DNA of 35,473 nt from Acidisphaera sp. (GTDB lineage: Bacteria; Pseudomonadota; Alphaproteobacteria; Acetobacterales; Acetobacteraceae): the NCBI GenBank assembly GCA_019240635.1, contig JAFAYA010000047.1, positions 1 through 35,473 of the forward strand, read 5' to 3'. The notes under the pieces are model-generated. The model ran no database searches. It saw only the letters and a list, made by a program, of their open reading frames with translations, and was not told the origin of the DNA. The stretch's first letter is position 1. Every line of letters starts with the position of its first letter. The translations under genes were made by a program, and so were the position numbers. This document shows, one piece after another, positions 1 through 6,412 of the stretch.

Positions 1-548
1 CAATCCGGCCGCGGAAAACCGCGCGCCCGCAACGCCCGGCCGGCCAGCCGGCCGCACCCCCGCCCGCGCCGGCGCCTCTGCCACAGCCGGCGCCGGAAAA
101 ATCGCCGGAGCCGCAAAAGGGCACCGCCACCGGCCTGCCGCTGCCGCGGTTCGCCGCCCTGCGCGCCGATGAGGTGAACCTGCGCGCCGGGCCGGGCACC
201 CGCTACCCGATCGAATGGGTCTATAAGCGCCGCGACCTGCCGGTCGAAATCGAGCGGGAGTTCGAGGTCTGGCGGCTGGTCAGCGACCCCGAGGGGGTCA
301 AAGGCTGGGTGCACGAAGCCACCCTCACCGGCCGCCGCAGTTTTGTCGTCACCGGCGAGCAGCGCGCGATGCGCCGCACCGCCGACGACCACGCCGCCCC
401 CGTCGCCTACCTGAAGCCAGGGGTGGTCGGCCGCCTGCTCTCCTGCGCCGCCGGCGCGGACTGGTGCCAGGTGCAGGTCGGCGAGTATCGTGGCTACCTG
501 AAACGCGGGGATTTTTGGGGCAGCTATGCCGGAGAGGCCGTCGACTGA
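1..548 (+). CDS. SH3-domain protein, 5' end outside the window
   Basis: The reading frame is open from the left edge (codons in phase with base 3) to the TGA at 546-548, so the true start lies upstream. The visible part starts with a low-complexity Pro/Ala-rich stretch, followed by an SH3-like domain beginning at LPRFAALRADEVNLRAGPG near base 141. The pattern 'DEVN-R-GPG-RYPI-WVYKR-LPVE' and the later 'GWVH-LTGRR' are typical of the bacterial SH3 family (SH3_4) of alphaproteobacteria. These proteins are usually exported and thought to act in the envelope. A second SH3-like unit seems to follow (from about base 340). A GTG at 174 is a possible internal start but would cut into the domain, so I do not use it. 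The 3' end overlaps the next gene by 23 bases. The family call is sound; the cellular role is unknown. Confidence 0.8.
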   Translation, partial: IRPRKTARPQRPAGQPAAPPPAPAPLPQPAPEKSPEPQKGTATGLPLPRFAALRADEVNLRAGPGTRYPIEWVYKRRDLPVEIEREFEVWRLVSDPEGVKGWVHEATLTGRRSFVVTGEQRAMRRTADDHAAPVAYLKPGVVGRLLSCAAGADWCQVQVGEYRGYLKRGDFWGSYAGEAVD

Positions 549-867
549 GGAACTCGACCCCGACGAACTCCCGCGCGCCCACCACGACCTCGGCGGCGTG
601 CAAAAATACTTTTGTGAGGCGATCGATACCGAGCCCCACGCACTGACCGACTTCGACAAGGAGGTGGACGCCATCCGCCAGATTCTCGGCATGAAGCGCG
701 TGATGAGCGTGGATGAGCTGCGCCGGGGCATCGAGGCGATTCCCGAGGAAACCTACCACCGGCTGTCCTACTACCAGCGCTGGATCCGCTCGATCGCCGA
801 CAACCTGCTGCGCAAGGGCGTGCTCAGCGAAGCCGAGTTGCGACAGGCGCTGGAGGGCGGGGGATGA
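526..867 (+). CDS. Nitrile hydratase/thiocyanate hydrolase beta subunit, N-terminal half as a separate protein
   Basis: This 113-residue protein matches only the helical N-terminal half of nitrile hydratase beta. It has HHDLGG near the start (compare 'IHDxGG' in beta subunits), then a helical stretch with 'RRGIEAIPEETYHRLSYYQRWIRSIADNLLRKGVLSEAEL', equivalent to the 'R-IERM-P-YL---YYE-WL---E-LL-EKG' region. Length and order agree with ScnB of thiocyanate hydrolase, where the beta chain is split and the order is B-A-C, and also with proteins labelled nitrile hydratase accessory protein. The start overlaps the SH3 gene by 23 bases, and the stop overlaps the next start as ATGA, so translation of the three hydratase genes is probably coupled. 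Substrate (nitrile, thiocyanate or another) cannot be read from the sequence. Confidence 0.8.
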   Translation: MPERPSTEELDPDELPRAHHDLGGVQKYFCEAIDTEPHALTDFDKEVDAIRQILGMKRVMSVDELRRGIEAIPEETYHRLSYYQRWIRSIADNLLRKGVLSEAELRQALEGGG

Positions 868-1151
868 CGGACACCTTCGCCCCCGGCGCCGAAGTGCGCG
901 TGCGCTTCGATTTTCCCGAGGCGCGCGGCCCCGCGCATATCCGCACGCCGCACTACGTGCGCGGCCGGATCGGCCGCGTGGTCCGCACACTCGGCGCCTT
1001 CCGCAATCCGGAAGACCTCGCGTTCGCCCGCCCGGCGCCGGTGCTGCCGCTCTACCACGTGGCCTTCGACCGCCACGCGATCTGGCCGGACGCGGCACCG
1101 GGCGAGGAGCTTTTGGTAGAAATTTTCGGCCACTGGCTGGATGCGGCATGA
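864..1151 (+). CDS. Nitrile hydratase/thiocyanate hydrolase beta subunit, C-terminal SH3-like half
   Basis: This 95-residue protein corresponds to the C-terminal beta-barrel half of nitrile hydratase beta (ScnA position in thiocyanate hydrolase). It carries 'GAEVRVRFDFPEARGPAHIRTPHYVRGRIGRVVRT', the usual 'G-VRV------GHTR-P-YVRGK-G-V' pattern, and later 'PLYHVAFD---IW', matching 'LY-V-F----LWG'. In known enzymes this half packs against the alpha subunit, and conserved arginines hydrogen-bond the oxidised cysteines of the metal centre. It starts inside the previous stop (ATGA) and ends with TGA overlapping the next ATG (1148-1151), so all three subunits should be made in step. It is missing nothing obvious for this half-domain. 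Confidence 0.8.
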   Translation: MTDTFAPGAEVRVRFDFPEARGPAHIRTPHYVRGRIGRVVRTLGAFRNPEDLAFARPAPVLPLYHVAFDRHAIWPDAAPGEELLVEIFGHWLDAA

Positions 1152-1771
1152 ACAGCCCGATCGAAGCCGAAAGCACCCGCCTGCTGGACGCGGTGCGCAG
1201 CCTGCTGCTCGCGAAAAACGTCACGACCCCCCAGGAAATCGCCGAGCGCATCCGCATCACCGACGCCGCCTCCCCCGCGCAGGGCGCGCGAATGGTCGCA
1301 AAAGCCTGGTGCGACCCAAAATATCGCGCGCTGATGCTGGCCGACGGCACCAAGGCGGCGGAGGCGCTCGGCATCGCCATGCGCGGCGCGCCGCCGCTCG
1401 GCGTGCTCGAGGACACGGGGGAGCTGCACAACCTCGTCGTCTGCACGTTGTGCAGCTGCTATCCACGGGCGGTGCTGGGCTATCCGCCGTTCTGGTTCAA
1501 GTCCGCCGCGTATCGCGCGCGTGCGGTGCGCGACCCGCGCGGCGTGCTGGCGGAGTGGGGCACCGTGCTGCCGGAAGCGACCAGGGTGCGGGTGGTGGAT
1601 TCGACGGCGGACTATCGCTGGATGGTGCTGCCGCTGCGCCCGGCCGGCACGGAGGACTGGCCGGAGGAGCGGCTGGCCGCGCTGGTGCGCGAGGGCGACA
1701 TGATCGGCGTGACGCTGCCGGATCGCCTCGCGGTTACACGCCCGGGGGCAGCGGCGGGTCCTGCCAGTTGA
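1148..1771 (+). CDS. Nitrile hydratase alpha-type metal-binding subunit (CTLCSC claw)
   Basis: This is the catalytic subunit of 207 residues. The metal-binding claw CTLCSC is at residues 99-104, inside 'LHNLVVCTLCSCYP'. Threonine after the first cysteine is the cobalt-type form; iron enzymes have serine. Downstream 'LGYPPFWFKSAAYRARAVRDPRGVL' matches the family's 'LGLPP-WYKS--YR-R-V-EPR', but with WFK instead of WYK, and Arg follows the CSCYP proline where Trp is common. The C-terminal 'VVDSTADYRWMVLPLRPAGTEDWPEERLAALV' block is standard. The enzyme hydrates nitriles to amides, or splits thiocyanate in the Scn version; the split beta chain upstream favours an Scn-like or three-subunit arrangement. 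No activator/metallochaperone gene is seen nearby unless the 113-residue protein has that role. Its last 38 bases overlap the convergent gene on the other strand. Confidence 0.88.
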   Translation: MNSPIEAESTRLLDAVRSLLLAKNVTTPQEIAERIRITDAASPAQGARMVAKAWCDPKYRALMLADGTKAAEALGIAMRGAPPLGVLEDTGELHNLVVCTLCSCYPRAVLGYPPFWFKSAAYRARAVRDPRGVLAEWGTVLPEATRVRVVDSTADYRWMVLPLRPAGTEDWPEERLAALVREGDMIGVTLPDRLAVTRPGAAAGPAS

Positions 1772-2324
1772 CGCCGCCGTCCGGCGCCGGGCCCGGCCCT
1801 GTTGTCGGTGGCGGCGGCGGCGCGGTCGGGATCGTCCCGGCGAGCGCGCCGAAATGCATGCGCGTGACATAGTCGGCGAGGCCGGTGCGGGGATCGCGGC
1901 TGAACGGCCGGCCCATCGCGGCGAGCCGGGTCTGCGCGGGGTTCTCCCAGCTGCACAGCAGCAGCCCGCCGCGATTGACCTCGGCGCCGTTCTGCGTGGT
2001 GCCGATGTAGCGATCGAAGTTGCCGTCGATCCAGTCGTCCAGCACGTTCATGTAGGCGACGCAGGCGGAGTCCTGCAGCGCGGAGCTGGCGAGGAACTCC
2101 TGAGCGCTGCTGCCGTAGCGGCCGGTCCAGTCGGCCGGGCGATTGACGTCGCCCTGCGGGCGCACCGCGCCGATCTGTTGCAGCGAGGAGGCGCCCATCT
2201 GGTAGGCGCCGAGCGCGTTGCCGTTGCGCAGTCCGTAGTTCTCGCCGGTGAGCGTGGTGCGGTCGCCCGATTCCAGCACGCGCAACAGGCGGAACAGCTC
2301 GCTTTCCGTGTCGACGAACGGCAT
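1734..2324 (-). CDS. Small muramidase/transglycosylase-like protein without signal peptide
   Basis: This 196-residue protein has a lysozyme-fold flavour. An early helix ends in a glutamate (LLRVLESGD, Glu18), followed by 'NYGLRNGNALGAYQMGASSL' at 29-48, then 'DWTGRYGSSAQEFLASSALQDSACVAYM'. I recall the same order (G-YQ-G---L, WTG--G--S--FL----Q--A---YM) from phage-like and effector muramidase-type proteins, so Glu18 is the likely catalytic acid. No signal peptide or membrane segment is visible. The C-terminal 30 residues are a proline-rich tail (PTAPPPPPTTGPGPAPDGG). The start has a good ribosome site (GGGAGGT, 5 bases ahead of ATG). It is separated from the upstream GT90 gene by a long hairpin, so it probably has its own promoter. 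Function is inferred from motifs only; a type VI or phage-type cell-wall hydrolase is possible. Confidence 0.6.
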   Translation of the reverse strand: MPFVDTESELFRLLRVLESGDRTTLTGENYGLRNGNALGAYQMGASSLQQIGAVRPQGDVNRPADWTGRYGSSAQEFLASSALQDSACVAYMNVLDDWIDGNFDRYIGTTQNGAEVNRGGLLLCSWENPAQTRLAAMGRPFSRDPRTGLADYVTRMHFGALAGTIPTAPPPPPTTGPGPAPDGGVNWQDPPLPPGV

Positions 2325-2384
2325 CGGGCACCTCCCAACCGTTGCCTATGTGCCTTGCGAGTCGTGCGAGGGCAATCCCGGTCC

Positions 2385-2440
2385 GCCATCCTGTGCCGCC
2401 GGCGTGCACGGCGCGCGTTGCGCCGGCGGGACAGGATGGC
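2385..2440 (-). terminator. Long hairpin after the GT90 gene
   Basis: The 20-base arms 2385-2404 and 2421-2440 are inverted copies with a single mismatch, around a 16-base GC-rich loop. The hairpin starts one base beyond the TGA of the GT90 gene (2442-2444). No T-tract follows on the minus strand, so if it terminates it is not a classical intrinsic terminator. It separates the GT90 gene from the muramidase-like gene. Confidence 0.6.
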
Positions 2441-2441
2441 C

Positions 2442-4088
2442 TCAGTCCAGCCGCGCGAACTCGACGGCCGCGAGCGCGACGCTCAGCACGCGGGAGTCGC
2501 CGCTGAGGCTGGCCTGGCACGGGCGGGCGCCATCGGGATGGACGAGCAGCAGGGTGAGCTGCGACCGGCCGGCGATCTGCTCCGCGGGGATGGTGACGCG
2601 CACGGTCTCGTCGCCGGTCAGCACGAACTCGCCGCAGGCCCGGCCGTCGACGAAGACGGCGAGGCGTTGCGCCGGCCGTGCGGGAGCGACAAAGGGATGC
2701 AGCTGGAGCCGGCACTCGTAGTCGGCCTCACAGGCCGGTGCGGGCAGCACGAGGAGGCTCTCCGAGCCTTCCGCCCAGACGTCGTGCTCCTCCGGCTCCG
2801 ACCAGCCCCAGCGCAGCATCGCCGGCCGGAGCGTGCGGTCGTCGCACGCGAGGCGCAGGTCGGGCTCGCCGCGCGAACGGCGGAAGGCCTCGCGCAACGT
2901 CGTCACCGACCGCCGGCGCGCATCGGCGAAGTCGAGCGCGATCGCCAGCGCGCGGCCGCGCTCGCCGACGGCACGGGCTTCATCGTCGTGCGTGCGCAGC
3001 CACTCGATGCGCTCGACGAGGTCGGAGAGATCGCCGTTCACCGGGACGTAGTTCACCCAGGGGACGAGGTCGCGGTAGTACCACTGCCGGTAGCCCCCCG
3101 GAGAGGCGACCTTCAGCACCGGGCTGCCGCTGTAGAGTTTCAGCAGCAGCCCCGGCCAGGAGTTGCTGTTGCCGTCGATGTCGATCTGGTACTTCCATCG
3201 CTGGAACGTCTCCAGCGGCGCGTAGGGCCGCATGCAGCCGGAGCGCTCGATCTCCCGGTGCTCTTCCGGCTCGACCTGGACGATTTCGGTGAAGCCCGCG
3301 TCGATCAGGCCGGGCCCGACGCTCGCCGCCAGCGCGCAGAGCCGGGCGCGCGGCAGGCTGCGCCAGCCCTCGGCGTCGGCGACGCCGGTCGTGGAGCCGC
3401 GCCAGACGGCGGCGGGACGCCGGTCCTCCCACTCGATCCAGGCCTCGTCGGTCTCGCGCTTCTCCTCTGCGTATGCTTCGCGCACCAGGTAGATCGGGTC
3501 GGGCAGGAGATAGCCGAGCGGGTCGTTGGCGCAGAAGGCCAGGCCGCGCAGGTCCGGCGCGTCGCCGAGGCTCAACGGCACGGTGCCGGGTTCGCAGCCG
3601 GGATCGTCGAGGTACCAGCGCAGCAGGCGCATCGACCCGAGCAGCAGGCGCAGCACGTCGTCGCAGCCGATCGATGCGGAAAGCAGCGGGCTGAGGGAGA
3701 GCGTGCCGGCGCGGTCGGCGCCGACGCGCCAGAGCGCCACGTCGCCCCGGCCAGGCACGTCAGGCGCGAGGTCGATCGCGAGCCGGCCGCCGATGTGCGC
3801 GTGCGCGCGCAGCATGTGCGCCAGCATGCGGAGCCGGCCGGCGTGGAACAGCGCCTCGCAGCAGGCGGACATCAGCACGTAGCTCCGACAGATCTCCTTC
3901 TGATGGCGCACGACGAGGCCGACGACGCGGCGGATTGCGGCGGCGTCGCCGCGCAGCAGGTCGCGGGCGCCGCGCATCAGGTCGCAGTAGAGCGGCTCCT
4001 CCGCCCCGTTCTCGGCCTGCAGCTGCACTTCGATCTGCTCGGCGCGGCCGGCGTGGACGGAGTCGGGCGGTGCGGCGGCCTCGGACAT
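2442..4088 (-). CDS. Family 90 glycosyltransferase (CAP10/LpsA-like) with C-terminal beta domain
   Basis: This is a 548-residue protein with a GT90/CAP10 catalytic region at about 190-400. Marker motifs are WRGSTTG (229-235), 'KYQIDIDGNSNSW' ending near 311, 'LLLKLYSGSPVLK' and 'WYYRDLVPWVNYVPV', with a typical closing 'DLVERIEWLRTHDDEARAVGERGR'. GT90 enzymes add sugars such as xylose, glucose or galacturonic acid in fungal capsule or bacterial lipopolysaccharide. Residues 1-180 are a poorly conserved N-terminal part. From about 426 there is an added domain starting 'RWGWSEPEEHDVWAEGSES', a beta-rich module that I associate with sugar-processing proteins. No signal peptide or membrane segment is seen, so it is likely cytosolic, acting on a lipid-linked or core glycan. 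The ribosome site is weak. Two other glycan genes (7714-8829, 6413-7717) lie upstream on the same strand. Confidence 0.85.
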   Translation of the reverse strand: MSEAAAPPDSVHAGRAEQIEVQLQAENGAEEPLYCDLMRGARDLLRGDAAAIRRVVGLVVRHQKEICRSYVLMSACCEALFHAGRLRMLAHMLRAHAHIGGRLAIDLAPDVPGRGDVALWRVGADRAGTLSLSPLLSASIGCDDVLRLLLGSMRLLRWYLDDPGCEPGTVPLSLGDAPDLRGLAFCANDPLGYLLPDPIYLVREAYAEEKRETDEAWIEWEDRRPAAVWRGSTTGVADAEGWRSLPRARLCALAASVGPGLIDAGFTEIVQVEPEEHREIERSGCMRPYAPLETFQRWKYQIDIDGNSNSWPGLLLKLYSGSPVLKVASPGGYRQWYYRDLVPWVNYVPVNGDLSDLVERIEWLRTHDDEARAVGERGRALAIALDFADARRRSVTTLREAFRRSRGEPDLRLACDDRTLRPAMLRWGWSEPEEHDVWAEGSESLLVLPAPACEADYECRLQLHPFVAPARPAQRLAVFVDGRACGEFVLTGDETVRVTIPAEQIAGRSQLTLLLVHPDGARPCQASLSGDSRVLSVALAAVEFARLD

Positions 4089-4112
4089 GACCGGCGCCGC
4101 GGACCTGCGCGC

Positions 4113-4156
4113 CTAGAGCATGATCGGCGCAGACGGGAGCGCCGACCGTGCTCTAG
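4113..4156. repeat. 18-base inverted repeat
   Basis: Arms 4113-4130 and 4139-4156 (CTAGAGCATGATCGGCGC and its near complement) pair with two mismatches around an 8-base loop. It lies in the 126-base gap between the WD40 and GT90 genes. The CTAGAGC ends are the kind seen on dispersed palindromic elements of alphaproteobacteria. It may form a stem-loop in the message. Confidence 0.7.
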
Positions 4157-4162
4157 CGCTTT

Positions 4163-4216
4163 GTCTTGTCGCGTGATTCACGCCCTCGCCGATTCCGATT
4201 CGAACGATCACGCTCT
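4163..4216. repeat. Dispersed intergenic repeat, copy 1
   Basis: This shares the core GTCGCGTGA-TCACGCC-TCG-CGAT-CC with the copy at 8846-8896 and both end in TCACGCT. The core contains the near-palindrome GCGTGA-T-TCACGC. This copy ends in CTCTAG and supplies two bases of the TAG stop codon of the WD40 gene. Confidence 0.65.
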
Positions 4217-5243
4217 AGCGCCGCGAGAAATCGACGAGTGCGGCGAACCCCTGCTCGCCGCCGATGGCGAGCCGCGCGCCGTCCGGGCTCCAGGCGAGCG
4301 CCGAGACGGGGCCGGCGCCGGGCGGGGCGACGGGCAGGATGCGGGCGGAGCCGATCTCGGCCAGCACGACCAGGCCGTCGGCAAAGCCGGCGGCGCAGGC
4401 CTCGTGCTCGGGATGGCAGGCCACGGCCGTGCAGGTGACGCCGTCCCCGCCGGCCAGCTCGATCGGCGGCTTGCCCATCGGCCCGCCGCCGAAGAACGGC
4501 CAGGCCACCACGCAGTCCGCACCGGAGGTGGCGAGCCAGCGGCCGTTATGCGTAAAGCACATCGAGCGGGTCTTTGCGGGATAGCCGCTCATGCGCATGT
4601 GCTGGCCGTCCGGCAGCCGCCAGCCGTGCAGCGCGTTCTCCTGCATCGCCGTCACCACGGCGTCGCCCTCGGGATGGATGGCGATGCCGGTGTGGCTGCC
4701 CTTCCAGGTCAGCAGGCGTGGATTGTCGGTCTTCGAGGCGACGAACCACAGGCTCGCGCCGTTGTAGTGCGAGGCGCCGATGCGCTTGCCGCGGCCGTCG
4801 AAGGCCAGGCCGGTGACGCTGGAGGGATGCTCGAGCGACTTCAGCGCGGCGCCAGTGCCGTCGAACAGGTGCATCCGCTTGCCGACGGCGCAGGCCAGCA
4901 CGCCGCGCGCACCCTCTCCCGGAACCGCCGCGACGTGCTCCACCCATTTCGAGCCGTAGGCCGCGACGGAACTCACCGATCCGTCGAACGCGACCCGGCG
5001 CAGATGCCCGTCATCGCCGCCGGAGAGAAAGCCGCCCGCGCAATCGGCGCACATCGCGAGCACCGCGCCGTCATGCACCGCGATCTCGCGCCAGTCTTCC
5101 TGCTGGCCGGGTGATACGATGCGCAGCGTGCCGTCGCCGAGCGCAAAGCCGGCGTGGCCGGCGCGGTCGAAGGCAGCCGCGACGATCCAGGCGCCGAGGT
5201 CGCGGCGGGTGCCGCGGGTCTCGATGAGGTAGGTGCCGCTCAT
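4215..5243 (-). CDS. WD40-repeat beta-propeller protein, partner of the CobW gene
   Basis: This is a 342-residue protein built of repeated blades such as 'VTGLAFDGRGKRIGASHYNGASLWFV', 'HTGIAIHPEGDAVVTAMQENALHGWRL', 'TRSMCFTHNGRWLATSGADCVVAWPF' and 'VSALAWSPDGARLAIGGEQGFAALVDF'. About seven blades fit the length, giving one closed propeller, probably a cytosolic scaffold without enzymatic residues. I chose the ATG at 5241-5243 because the propeller begins right after it (MSGTYLIETRGTRRDLGAWIVAAAFD). The longer open frame to 5381 runs through a hairpin repeat and has a non-conserved sequence. It lies 122 bases downstream of the CobW GTPase on the same strand. I recall that this pair recurs in alphaproteobacteria, which suggests a shared job in metal (zinc) handling, an inference. 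Its stop codon falls in a dispersed repeat. Confidence 0.82.
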   Translation of the reverse strand: MSGTYLIETRGTRRDLGAWIVAAAFDRAGHAGFALGDGTLRIVSPGQQEDWREIAVHDGAVLAMCADCAGGFLSGGDDGHLRRVAFDGSVSSVAAYGSKWVEHVAAVPGEGARGVLACAVGKRMHLFDGTGAALKSLEHPSSVTGLAFDGRGKRIGASHYNGASLWFVASKTDNPRLLTWKGSHTGIAIHPEGDAVVTAMQENALHGWRLPDGQHMRMSGYPAKTRSMCFTHNGRWLATSGADCVVAWPFFGGGPMGKPPIELAGGDGVTCTAVACHPEHEACAAGFADGLVVLAEIGSARILPVAPPGAGPVSALAWSPDGARLAIGGEQGFAALVDFSRR

Positions 5244-5257
5244 GCCGGATGGGAAGG

Positions 5258-5344
5258 CCAGGGGCTCCGCCCCTGGACCCCGGCAAAGGCAGAGCCTTTG
5301 CAATCCTTCACTTGAGGAAGGGGGCCTGGGGCGTTGCCCCTGGC
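5258..5344. repeat. Cluster of three palindromic hairpins between cobW-like and WD40 genes
   Basis: Three hairpins stand in a row. CCAGGGGC/GCCCCTGG pairs 5258-5265 with 5269-5276. GCAAAGGC/GCCTTTGC pairs 5283-5290 with 5294-5301. A nine-base stem with one T-T mismatch pairs 5324-5332 with 5336-5344. The first stem recurs exactly at 23703-23721, so this looks like a mobile-type palindromic intergenic unit. It may also weaken read-through from the GTPase gene into the WD40 gene. Confidence 0.75.
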
Positions 5345-5365
5345 CTTGCTGTCGCTTCTCACCGG

Positions 5366-6358
5366 TCAATCCACCTGACATGCCTCAAACCCGCGGCGCA
5401 GCAGCGGGCGGTTGAGGTTGCGGCCGATGAAGACGATGCGGCTGGTGCGCTTCTCGCCTTGCTTCCACGGCCCGATGTGGTCGCCGTCGGCGATCATGTG
5501 CACGGCCTGGAAGGCGAACCGCCGGTCCTCGCCCTTGAAGTGCAGAATGCCCTTGGTGCGCAGCAGATCCTGCCCCTTCTCGGCCAGCAGCGCGCCGATC
5601 CAGAGATTGAACTTTTCCGGGTCTATCGGGCGCCCGGCCTCGAAGCTCACGCTCGCCACGTCGTCATTGTGCTCGTGCGTGTCGTCGGTCAGAAAATCCG
5701 GCGCACGCTGCAGCACGCGATCGAGGTCGAAGGCGCCGCGGTCGAGCACGTCGGCGATCGGCAGGCCGGCGCGCTGGGTGCGGTGGATTTCGGCGAACCG
5801 GTTGATGGCACGGATGCGCCGCTCGACCTCGGCCAGCTCCTCGGCCGTCACCAGGTCGGTCTTGTTCAGCACGATGACGTCGGCAAACGCGATCTGGTCG
5901 GCCGCCTCGTGGCTGTCCGCCAGCCGCTGCGGCAGGTGTTTTGCATCCACCACGGTGACGATGGCGTCCAGCCGCGTGCGGCTGCGCACGCCCTCGTCCA
6001 CGAAGAAAGTCTGCGCGACCGGCGCGGGATTGGCGAGACCGGTCGTCTCGATGATGATGCCGTCGAATTTCTGGGGCCGCTTCATCAGCCCGCCGACGAT
6101 GCGGATCAGGTCGCCGCGCACCGTGCAGCAGATGCAGCCGTTGTTCATCTCGAACACTTCCTCGTCGGTATCGACCACAAGGTCGTTGTCCACGCCCAGC
6201 TCGCCGAACTCGTTGATCACCACGGCGTAGCGGCGGCCGTGGTTCTCGCTGAGGATGCGGTTGAGCAGCGTGGTCTTGCCGGCGCCGAGATAGCCGGTCA
6301 GCACGGTCACCGGCACTTGTTCGGGTGCGGCGTTCGGGGCGGAGGAGGCATCCGACAT
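5366..6358 (-). CDS. CobW-family zinc/metal GTPase (COG0523)
   Basis: This is a 330-residue G3E GTPase. It has Walker A GYLGAGKT at 22-29, the metal-binding CICC (CxCC) at 75-78 in 'MNNGCICCTVRGDL', ETTGLANPAPVAQTF from 104, and the guanine-specificity motif NKTD at 165-168. A CobW C-terminal domain follows ('FKGEDRRFAFQAVHMIADGD', 'RIVFIGRNLN'). A short HEHND segment between the domains may add metal ligands; it is much shorter than the His-rich loops of some family members. Members act as GTP-driven metal chaperones, most often for zinc; CobW proper serves cobalt in cobalamin synthesis. No cobalamin genes are nearby, so the zinc role is more likely. SD-like GGAG precedes the ATG. The stop is followed by the hairpin cluster and the WD40 gene. 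I see no Zur box. Confidence 0.92.
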   Translation of the reverse strand: MSDASSAPNAAPEQVPVTVLTGYLGAGKTTLLNRILSENHGRRYAVVINEFGELGVDNDLVVDTDEEVFEMNNGCICCTVRGDLIRIVGGLMKRPQKFDGIIIETTGLANPAPVAQTFFVDEGVRSRTRLDAIVTVVDAKHLPQRLADSHEAADQIAFADVIVLNKTDLVTAEELAEVERRIRAINRFAEIHRTQRAGLPIADVLDRGAFDLDRVLQRAPDFLTDDTHEHNDDVASVSFEAGRPIDPEKFNLWIGALLAEKGQDLLRTKGILHFKGEDRRFAFQAVHMIADGDHIGPWKQGEKRTSRIVFIGRNLNRPLLRRGFEACQVD

Positions 6359-6412
6359 GGCAAAGGCTCCGATCGGGGTTTGGCCAGATATAGGGTGCGG
6401 TTGGCGCCCGGA

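Noticed and set aside
1854-5114. 1086-codon open frame on the plus strand
   Set aside because: It runs antisense across the muramidase-like, GT90 and WD40 genes, has an Arg/Ala/Gly-rich translation with no family resemblance, and is a by-product of high GC content.
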